Shown one piece after another: positions 1 to 5,759 of a stretch of DNA of 9,023 nucleotides. Position numbers and translations under genes: made by a program. The notes under the pieces were generated by a model. The model was not told the origin of the DNA. It made no database searches and worked only from the letters and a program-made list of their open reading frames with translations. This DNA is from Promethearchaeia archaeon. Lineage in GTDB: Archaea; Asgardarchaeota; Lokiarchaeia; Sigyniarchaeales; SOKP01. The stretch is taken from the NCBI GenBank assembly GCA_029856445.1, contig JAHQWY010000133.1, positions 1 through 9,023 of the forward strand, written 5' to 3'. How positions within the stretch are numbered: the first letter of the stretch is position 1; every line of letters begins with the position of its first letter.

Positions 1-40
1 ATTTTAATTGATAAATATATATCATTTAGAAATGGCTGAA

Positions 41-169
41 CTAAAGTCCAAAGAAATAAGACCAGGCAGTCTGTTGGAATTTTCTAACTATTTCAAGAGC
101 TTCTTCTGTCTTCCCTTCATTCATAAGTTGTTCTGCCTGAACTATTTCGTTGGGTTTCGGATCAACCAT
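41..169 (-). CDS. Short TPR-like protein, probably a truncated remnant
   Basis: A 42-codon minus-strand frame starts at ATG (167-169) and ends at TAG (41-43). The peptide begins MVDPKPNEIVQAEQLMNEGK. Residues about 8-31 fit one tetratricopeptide repeat: an Ala-x-x-Leu helix, a Gly at the turn, then Glu-Glu-Ala-Leu opening a second helix. The last residues (Ala-Trp-Ser-Tyr-Phe-Phe-Gly-Leu) look like the start of another helical segment, cut off by the stop. Short acidic TPR proteins with this type of N-terminus are, to my knowledge, common in Asgard archaea, but they normally carry many repeats. Beyond the stop the same frame closes again after four codons, while a different frame stays open to the window edge. 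A frameshifted or decayed TPR gene is therefore plausible, as is a genuine micro-protein. No Shine-Dalgarno is visible, only an A-rich run just upstream. Its role is unknown; TPR proteins usually mediate protein contacts. Confidence 0.5.
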   Translation of the reverse strand: MVDPKPNEIVQAEQLMNEGKTEEALEIVRKFQQTAWSYFFGL

Positions 170-282
170 TTTTTTTTATTCTTTACTTGTTGATTAAATG
201 ATCTTGGATTAGAATTAAGAAGGAACTTTTCCTTAAAAGAATTTACATGAAATAGATTCATATGAAATGAAACTAAAACTTG

Positions 283-297
283 AAAAGGATATATAAT
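283..297 (+). promoter_or_regulatory. Candidate distal BRE/TATA promoter of the ATP-citrate lyase operon
   Basis: A purine-rich stretch (GAAAAGG, 282-288) runs into ATATATAA (290-297), the pattern of an archaeal BRE plus TATA box. Initiation about 25 bases downstream would fall near 318-322, inside the inverted repeat at 313-326. That is a position where archaeal repressors often block transcription. The leader would be about 100 bases. In such AT-rich DNA chance TATA boxes are common, so this is a candidate only. Confidence 0.4.
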
Positions 298-312
298 TGA
301 ATGTATATCGGC

Positions 313-326
313 GGGAAGCTGTTCCC
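313..326. repeat. Inverted repeat GGGAA-N4-TTCCC, possible operator
   Basis: There are two perfect five-base arms (313-317 and 322-326) around GCTG. The element is conspicuously GC-rich compared with its surroundings. It lies where transcription from the upstream TATA box (290-297) would be expected to begin. It could be a repressor operator or a small leader hairpin. No binding protein can be named from the window. Confidence 0.35.
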
Positions 327-340
327 ATATTAATAATCCA

Positions 341-355
341 AGAAAGATTTATATG
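341..355 (+). promoter_or_regulatory. Candidate proximal BRE/TATA promoter of the ATP-citrate lyase operon
   Basis: AGAAAGA (341-347) followed by TTTATATG (348-355) fits an archaeal BRE/TATA element. A start site about 25 bases downstream would be near 377, leaving a leader of about 45 bases that contains the ribosome binding site at 411-418. This is the simpler of the two promoter candidates. Confidence 0.45.
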
Positions 356-410
356 AAAATGGATTCTAAAATAATTAATAATTAAATCAAATTTTTCTAT
401 TCCCATAAAA

Positions 411-418
411 AGTGAGAG
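411..418 (+). promoter_or_regulatory. Ribosome binding site for the TTG start of the lyase small subunit
   Basis: AGTGAGAG lies four bases before the TTG at 423-425. Its GTGA core is complementary to the archaeal 16S 3' end. It supports the non-ATG start, since no in-frame ATG occurs near the conserved N-terminus. Confidence 0.5.
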
Positions 419-422
419 AATC

Positions 423-1715
423 TTGGCACAGAAGAATATTTATGAATATGATGCTAAAATCCTACTAGCAAAAGAGCTACCTAAATATTATCCAGAATTC
501 AAATATCACAATAAATTGGCTATTGTAGAACCCAATATTGATTTAGACCAATTAATTAAAGAAAATCCATGGATAAAATCTGAAAAGGTAGTTGTTAAAC
601 CAGATCAATTATTTGGGAAGAGAGGAAAGGCGAACTTGCTTTTACTTGATGCTAACTCAGATCAAATGAAACAATTTTGTAAAGAGAATCTGAATACAGT
701 ACGCGAAATTGGCAATATAAAGGGTATATTAAACCGCTTACTCATTGAGCCTTTTATTCCCCATGAGACGGAATATTATGTTTCTATTACTTCGGATAGA
801 GAAAATGATATTATCCACTTTAGTTTTGAAGGAGGGATATTTGTTGAAGAAAACTGGGACAAAATGATTCACATTCCAGTTCCATTAGGAACTGATATTA
901 ATTCTTTTGATTTAGAAGGAAAATTACCAAATTTAGGTGAATATAAGAATGTTCTAATTCCTTTTATAAAAGGTCTTTTCCAAGTATATGTTGATCAAGA
1001 TTTCGCCTTTTTTGAGATTAATCCCTTTGCGATAACTGAAGACAAGGAAATTGTTCCTTTAGATGTAAAAGCTCGATTGGATGATACCGCAATTTTTTTA
1101 CACGGAGATACATGGGGGAATCCAGATAATCCGATAGAATTTCCCGCAGGATTTGGCCAAACAATGTCAGATGAAGAGGCTATGATTCACGAATTGGATG
1201 AGAAAACAGGTGCTTCTCTTAAATTTACCATTTTAAATAGGAATGGACGAGTATGGACTATGGTCGCTGGAGGTGGGGCTTCAGTTATTTATACTGATAC
1301 TGTAGTTGATCTTGGATTTGGGAATGAATTAGGGAATTATGGTGAATATAGTGGTAATCCTTCTCGTGAACACACTGAAATCTATGCTCAAACAATTATA
1401 GATTTAATAACAGAAAAACCTGATCCTCAAGGAAAACCCAAATATCTCATTATTGGAGGAGGAATTGCTAACTTTACTGACGTAAAGGCTACATTTACAG
1501 GGATCGTTAGTGCTATTAAGAATTCTGTTGAAAAATTGAAGAAGGCAAACGTTAAAATATTAGTACGTCGAGGTGGACCTAATGAAAAACAAGGATTAGA
1601 ACTGATGAAACAAGTTGGTGAAGAAACAGGTATTCCAATTGAAGTGTATGATAGATATACCCATATGACTAGGGTTGTAGAATTAATAAAAAAAGCAGAA
1701 GAGGGAAGAACCTAA
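423..1715 (+). CDS. aclB: ATP-citrate lyase, small subunit (N-terminal half, ATP-grasp and citrate-binding domains)
   Basis: This is the small subunit of ATP-citrate lyase, which makes acetyl-CoA and oxaloacetate from citrate, CoA and ATP in the cytoplasm. The 430 residues correspond to the plant ACLA subunit or bacterial AclB. The TTG start gives MAQKNIYEYDAK, which matches the usual N-terminus of the family. Visible motifs are the ATP-grasp lysine loop KPDQLFGKRGK (59-69), the metal-binding FFEINPF (196-202) and LDVKARLDD (213-221). The citrate-binding domain shows AGGGASVIYTDTVVDLG (282-298), NYGEYSGNPS (305-314), a glycine-rich GGGIANFTDV (345-354) and RRGGPNEKQG (382-391). These blocks are close to the N-terminal half of human ACLY. 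It precedes the large subunit by 18 bases and is surely co-transcribed with it. The naming of A and B subunits is reversed between plants and bacteria. A plain succinyl-CoA synthetase beta subunit is excluded by the citrate-domain motifs. Confidence 0.95.
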   Translation: MAQKNIYEYDAKILLAKELPKYYPEFKYHNKLAIVEPNIDLDQLIKENPWIKSEKVVVKPDQLFGKRGKANLLLLDANSDQMKQFCKENLNTVREIGNIKGILNRLLIEPFIPHETEYYVSITSDRENDIIHFSFEGGIFVEENWDKMIHIPVPLGTDINSFDLEGKLPNLGEYKNVLIPFIKGLFQVYVDQDFAFFEINPFAITEDKEIVPLDVKARLDDTAIFLHGDTWGNPDNPIEFPAGFGQTMSDEEAMIHELDEKTGASLKFTILNRNGRVWTMVAGGGASVIYTDTVVDLGFGNELGNYGEYSGNPSREHTEIYAQTIIDLITEKPDPQGKPKYLIIGGGIANFTDVKATFTGIVSAIKNSVEKLKKANVKILVRRGGPNEKQGLELMKQVGEETGIPIEVYDRYTHMTRVVELIKKAEEGRT

Positions 1716-1719
1716 AAAA

Positions 1720-1727
1720 GAGGAGGG
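1720..1727 (+). promoter_or_regulatory. Strong Shine-Dalgarno for the lyase large subunit
   Basis: GAGGAGGG ends six bases before the ATG at 1734 and lies wholly in the 18-base gap after the small-subunit stop. It is the best ribosome binding site in the window. It indicates independent, efficient initiation on a shared mRNA, in keeping with the need for matched subunit amounts. Confidence 0.8.
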
Positions 1728-1733
1728 ATAAAA

Positions 1734-3569
1734 ATGGAAGATTACGAATTATTTGATGAAAATACTCAGGCTATTATTTATGGTTTTCAGGCAAGAGCTA
1801 TACAAAGAATGTTAGATTTTGATTTTGTCTGTAAAAGAAAAAAACCTTCCGTTGCAGCAGTAATAAATCCCAGTCAAGCTGCTGCTGTTGTATACCACAA
1901 AGTATTTTGGGGATCAAATGAAATTGTTGTTCCCGTGTACAAAACACTGCAGTTAGCCATTAAAAACCATCCTAATGCTGATGTTATGGTAAATTTCGCT
2001 TCATTTCGATCAGCTTATCCTACTAGTAAAGAAGCTCTTGAATCTGATACAATTCGAACTGTCGCTATTATTGCAGAAGGAATGCCAGAAAGACAAGCCA
2101 GAAATTTAATCAAAATAGCAAATGAAAGAAATAAAGTAATTATCGGACCAGCTACTGTAGGTGGTATCAGAGCTGGTGCATTTAAGATTGGAAACACTGC
2201 TGGAACTATTGAAAATATCGAGTTATCAAAGCTTTACAGACCCGGATCCGTTGGATTTGTATCAAAATCTGGGGGCTTATCAAATGAAATGAATTTTATG
2301 ATTTCGCAAACAACTGATGGAATTTATGAAGGAATTGCTATTGGCGGAGATAGATATCCTGGTTCTCAATTAATCGATCACCTATTACGTTATGAAGCGA
2401 ATCCTAAAATTAAAATGCTCGTTGCATTGGGAGAAATTGGTGGTAAAGATGAATATAAGATCATAGAAGCTATTAAAGCAGGAACTATCACTAAACCACT
2501 AGTAATTTGGGTTGCTGGAACTGGAGCCCGGATTCTTCCAGCAGGATTGCAATTTGGGCATGCAGGAGCTATGGCTGGAAGTGATATGGAGACTGCTGAG
2601 GCAAAAAATAAAGCATTAAGAGAAGTAGGAGCAATTGTTCCCGATTCATACGAAGATTTAGATAAATTTATTGGGCAAACATTTGAAAACTTAATAAAGG
2701 AAGGGAAGGTTAAACCTGTAGAAGATTTTGAACCACCAAAAATACCATTAGATTTTGACGACGCTACAAGATTGGGAGTTGTGAGACGTCCTACGGATGT
2801 TATTGTATCTATAAGTGATGATCGCGGGGAAATAGTGACTTTCAATCAAGTTCCTCTAGATAAGATTATCAGAGAAAATAGGTCAATAGGTTATGTTATT
2901 GGATTACTCTGGTTTAAACGTGAGTTACCTGAATTTGCTCAGCAATATATTGAGATGGTAATAAAATTGACTGCTGATCATGGTCCTGCCGTTTCGGGAG
3001 CGCATAATGCCATAATTACTGCTCGAGCAGGAAAAGATTTAATGTCAGCTTTAGCAAGTGGTATTCTCACTATTGGTCCTCGTTTTGGAGGCGCTGTTTC
3101 TGATGCTGCGAAATATTTTCGAGAAGCAATGCATAAGCGAATGACGCCAATAGAATTCATGAATTATATGAAAGAAATTGTCCAAATCAATATCCCGGGA
3201 ATTGGTCATAGAGTTAAATCAGTTCAAAATCCTGACATGCGTGTCGTGTTGTTAAAAGAATTCATATTCAAGAATTTTCCGAAACATCCTCATTTAGATT
3301 ATGCTTTAGAAGTTGAAAAAGCTACGACATCCAAGAGAAATAACCTAATCTTAAATGTAGATGGGTGTATTGGAATTACTTTCCTTGACTTGTTAGAAAA
3401 TTTGGACTATACAAAAGAAGAAATTGAAGATGTCATATACAGTGAAGCTTTAAACGGATTATTCGTTTTAGGGAGATCTATTGGAATGATGGGACACATT
3501 TTTGATCAGAAACGTCAAAGAGCTGGTCTATTTCGTCAACCTTATGATGAGATTCTATTCACAGAATAA
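1734..3569 (+). CDS. aclA: ATP-citrate lyase, large subunit (CoA-ligase and citrate-synthase-like domains)
   Basis: This is the large subunit of ATP-citrate lyase, 611 residues, close to the roughly 608 of plant ACLB. Residues about 1-325 form the succinyl-CoA-synthetase-alpha-like part. It has SKSGGLSNEM (177-186), AIGGDRYPGS (202-211), LGEIGGKDEYK (232-242) and the phospho-histidine loop FGHAGA, with His276 equivalent to human His760. Residues about 345-611 form the citrate-synthase homology domain that cleaves citryl-CoA. The catalytic set is present: SGAHNA with His424, GIGHR with His492, and NVDG with Asp543, matching human His900, His975 and Asp1026. The C-terminal RQPYDEILF resembles the animal and plant ending. 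All key residues are intact, so an active enzyme is expected. With the preceding subunit it should form the hetero-oligomer seen in plants, fungi and green sulfur bacteria. The split point equals that of those two-subunit enzymes; animal ACLY is the fused form. Confidence 0.96.
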   Translation: MEDYELFDENTQAIIYGFQARAIQRMLDFDFVCKRKKPSVAAVINPSQAAAVVYHKVFWGSNEIVVPVYKTLQLAIKNHPNADVMVNFASFRSAYPTSKEALESDTIRTVAIIAEGMPERQARNLIKIANERNKVIIGPATVGGIRAGAFKIGNTAGTIENIELSKLYRPGSVGFVSKSGGLSNEMNFMISQTTDGIYEGIAIGGDRYPGSQLIDHLLRYEANPKIKMLVALGEIGGKDEYKIIEAIKAGTITKPLVIWVAGTGARILPAGLQFGHAGAMAGSDMETAEAKNKALREVGAIVPDSYEDLDKFIGQTFENLIKEGKVKPVEDFEPPKIPLDFDDATRLGVVRRPTDVIVSISDDRGEIVTFNQVPLDKIIRENRSIGYVIGLLWFKRELPEFAQQYIEMVIKLTADHGPAVSGAHNAIITARAGKDLMSALASGILTIGPRFGGAVSDAAKYFREAMHKRMTPIEFMNYMKEIVQINIPGIGHRVKSVQNPDMRVVLLKEFIFKNFPKHPHLDYALEVEKATTSKRNNLILNVDGCIGITFLDLLENLDYTKEEIEDVIYSEALNGLFVLGRSIGMMGHIFDQKRQRAGLFRQPYDEILFTE

Positions 3570-3653
3570 TTTAAATAATAATGTGTATCAAATAATCTTA
3601 AACCTATTTTGATAATAATATTTTTATACCACCTTATTCCTATTTAAGATATA
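3570..3653 (+). promoter_or_regulatory. Intergenic spacer with promoter (TATA 3621-3630) of the permease-like gene
   Basis: The TATA-like TTTTTATACC (3621-3630) lies about 28 bases before the ATG at 3654, so the transcript should begin at or just before the start codon. No Shine-Dalgarno is present, which agrees with a leaderless mRNA. Upstream, TATCAAA (3586-3592) and TTTGATA (3608-3614) form an inverted repeat with a 15-base spacer. It could be an operator or part of the end of the lyase transcript. No clear T-tract terminator for the lyase operon is seen. Confidence 0.5.
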
Positions 3654-5573
3654 ATGAGACAAAAATCGAAAGACTATCTAAAAGTTCTTAGCAAAATCAG
3701 TTTCGCAATTTTTCAAGGAATCTTAGTCTTATTTGTAGGATTAATAATAAGCTTCATATTTTTTAATATGGCAATAACAAGTCCTTATTTGAATAAATAT
3801 CCTGGTCTAGTGGATCCTGCTATCATTGACAAAATGATAGAAGATTTTGGAATGAATGATCCTATAATCATTCAATTCGGAAAGTACTTACATCATTTCT
3901 TCTATGGAAGTTGGGGAGAATCTTATATTGTATTACCTGGAGAAATAACTTATTGGATGAAAACAATTGTTCCTAAAACAATCGAAACTATGATAATACC
4001 TCTACTAATAGGGTTGATAGGAATTAAGCTTGGAAAAATTTGGGTAAAGAAAAGGAATAAATTAATAGGTTTAATTATAAAGATATTTACTATTATAGGT
4101 CTCGCAATGCCAATATTTTTCATGGCAACTATAATGCAAATGGAATATAGACATGATTTGCCTATTTTGTTTTACTCGGAACCAGGTCTTCCTTTTTCAC
4201 CACGTATCACCGGATTTCCTTTATTTGATTCAATTCTTGATGGAAATTGGACCTTAGCGGCAAGTATTTTAGAACACGGCGTGTTACCTGTAATGACATT
4301 AAGCTTCATAACAACAGCTCTGATTATTAAACAAACCCAAACTAATTTAGAACATAATTCACGAGATACTACATTTGTATCAAATTCACTAACAGCTGGG
4401 AAGTTATTTGGAATCCTATTTACTCTTATTCTATTGATTGAAGTAATCTTTAATCGAAAGGGTTTTGGGTATTACTTTTTGGTTTCGATATATGTAGGGG
4501 ATTTTCTATTTATCAATGGATGTTTTTTTATGATAATAATGTTATTTTCAGTTACAATAGTTTTAGCTAACTTAATTCCTCTTATCTACAAATTTCTACG
4601 TAATAAAGCTCCTAAAAAAATCAAATTAATTCGGAAAAATATCCACAGTAAAATTCAAATCTATCGAGAAAGGGTATATAATATAATCGAATCCTTTAAA
4701 GGTCGGGATAATGCGTCACCCCCCCAATCTGACCCAAAAATTCAAATAGAAAAAAGAGATAAGGCTAAACCTATTACTGAATTAAAAAAATATGTAATTA
4801 CTACCTTAAAAAATCCATTTACGTTAGTTGGATTAGTATTACTGATATTCTTAATTTTTATTTCTGCGATACCTCAATTATTCACACCTTATAGTTTAAA
4901 GGAGATAACCCCGCCATATTTTCCACCGGGAGGAATTCCTTACGATCCCCCATCATCCAGTCATCCTTTGGGTACGACTCAATATGGTTATGATGTACTG
5001 GCACGAATATTATATGGAATCCAAAATGCGTTAGTTTTTGGAATTATAGTCACTCTCATAGGTTTAGTTTTTGGTGCTGCATTTGGTTATCTGGCGGGCA
5101 CTTCCCATCGATATGTGCATAACGGTATTATTGGCTTAATGGTAATGTTTTTCATAATTCCTGGATTAGCACTTCTTATGATTCTGAAACCACTTCAAGA
5201 ATTTAAAATATATACAGATATAATGATAATTGGGTTTTTACTTATCATCAGTTTTACTGGAATCATAGCTAACACTATAAGATGTGGGTCTAACTCTGTT
5301 AATACTATTATCAAATATTTTCCATTGGAAATGTGTTTTGGGATTATGTTGTATCAAATGCTTGGATTTTTAGGTTTGGCAGATATGACTACAGCCAATT
5401 TAGGAATAACATTCTATTATGGGAGGGGAGTTTTATCTGCATACAATTGGGCTGTCGTTTGGCCAGGAATGTACATTTTCGTTATTTCATTAAGCTTGAT
5501 ACTCCTCCATGAAGGCTTAGAAGCACCAATAGCTCAACGTGAGGTTTTAACTACATCAGCAATTTCTTCTTAG
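3654..5573 (+). CDS. Fused DppB-DppC-like ABC permease protein lacking both EAA loops
   Basis: This is a 639-residue integral membrane protein made of two peptide/nickel-type ABC permease domains in tandem. The first (about 1-312) has an N-terminal membrane helix (17-38), a DppB-like FGMNDPIIIQFGKYL stretch (65-79), GSWGES (85-90) and further helices near 111-130, 138-161, 209-227, 250-266 and 287-312. A charged, coil-like linker covers about 313-385. The second domain has the DppC signature HPLGTTQYGYDVLARILYG (437-455), helices near 388-408, 456-481, 488-511, 523-540, 556-575 and 600-618, and the terminal WPGMYIFVI...HEGLEAP block. In both domains the cytoplasmic EAA loop, which docks on the ATPase, appears deleted in frame: after RDTTFVSN (237-244) in the first and after TIRCGSNSVNT (541-551) in the second. 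No ATPase or binding-protein gene lies nearby. The substrate is unknown, and canonical ATP-coupled transport is doubtful. The ATG at 3654 is chosen because it sits just after a TATA box. Confidence 0.8.
   Translation: MRQKSKDYLKVLSKISFAIFQGILVLFVGLIISFIFFNMAITSPYLNKYPGLVDPAIIDKMIEDFGMNDPIIIQFGKYLHHFFYGSWGESYIVLPGEITYWMKTIVPKTIETMIIPLLIGLIGIKLGKIWVKKRNKLIGLIIKIFTIIGLAMPIFFMATIMQMEYRHDLPILFYSEPGLPFSPRITGFPLFDSILDGNWTLAASILEHGVLPVMTLSFITTALIIKQTQTNLEHNSRDTTFVSNSLTAGKLFGILFTLILLIEVIFNRKGFGYYFLVSIYVGDFLFINGCFFMIIMLFSVTIVLANLIPLIYKFLRNKAPKKIKLIRKNIHSKIQIYRERVYNIIESFKGRDNASPPQSDPKIQIEKRDKAKPITELKKYVITTLKNPFTLVGLVLLIFLIFISAIPQLFTPYSLKEITPPYFPPGGIPYDPPSSSHPLGTTQYGYDVLARILYGIQNALVFGIIVTLIGLVFGAAFGYLAGTSHRYVHNGIIGLMVMFFIIPGLALLMILKPLQEFKIYTDIMIIGFLLIISFTGIIANTIRCGSNSVNTIIKYFPLEMCFGIMLYQMLGFLGLADMTTANLGITFYYGRGVLSAYNWAVVWPGMYIFVISLSLILLHEGLEAPIAQREVLTTSAISS
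4719..4725 (+). repeat. Homopolymer of seven C within the permease linker
   Basis: A C7 run stands out in this AT-rich gene and encodes the Pro-Pro of the linker between the two permease halves. Loss of one C would bring in a stop after ten further codons or so, and gain of one C after two. Any slippage would leave only the first half translated. It could be a simple linker feature, a slippage site or a sequencing-prone spot. Confidence 0.6.
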
Positions 5574-5759
5574 ATTTTAACCGAATCGTGGGAAAAATAG
5601 GGGATAACAACACCCAATAAGAACATTTAGCAACTTTATTATATTTTTTAAAATTATACCGTTTAAAAAATTCTGTATCAAAATTTAGTATTCAAGTTTA
5701 AATATAAATCGCGAATTAAAAAATTAAGAAATTAAAAAATAAGTTTAATGTGAATTTAT
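5574..5759 (+). promoter_or_regulatory. Intergenic spacer: T-rich end of the permease transcript and isocitrate dehydrogenase promoter
   Basis: A T-rich tract (5635-5649) is a plausible archaeal terminator for the permease gene. TTTAAATATAAATC (5697-5710) is the best TATA candidate for the dehydrogenase. It predicts a start near 5728 and a leader of about 30 bases. A second TATA-like sequence occurs at 5651-5660. No convincing Shine-Dalgarno precedes the ATG at 5760; the nearest in-frame ATG upstream (5748) is followed at once by TGA. The A-rich run at 5714-5740 is a simple imperfect repeat of AATTAAAAAA. Confidence 0.45.

Larger units (their letters stand above)
170..422. other. Divergent intergenic control region upstream of the ATP-citrate lyase operon
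   Basis: This 253-base AT-rich spacer separates the minus-strand short frame from the plus-strand lyase operon. It contains three small perfect inverted repeats: AAGGAA-CTT-TTCCTT (220-234), TTCATATGAA (257-266) and GGGAA-GCTG-TTCCC (313-326). It also has two TATA-like boxes and a purine-rich ribosome binding site next to the lyase start. ATGAAA recurs at 247, 262 and 267. No additional protein of convincing composition was seen. Confidence 0.6.

Noticed and set aside
8..193. A 61-codon plus-strand open frame
   Set aside because: It lies opposite the TPR-like minus-strand frame, has no ribosome site, and its Phe-rich composition looks like the reverse of acidic coding sequence.
2015..2197. 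A minus-strand open frame within the lyase large subunit
   Set aside because: It is fully inside a well-conserved gene on the other strand; an antisense shadow.
2390..2845. A 151-codon minus-strand open frame
   Set aside because: It overlaps the phospho-histidine region of the lyase large subunit, where the plus strand is clearly coding.
2978..3160. A minus-strand open frame
   Set aside because: It lies opposite the citrate-synthase-like domain; a shadow.
5714..5740. AATTAAAAAA-type direct repeats
   Set aside because: Simple A-rich sequence before a gene; too short and low in complexity to call a repeat element or origin.
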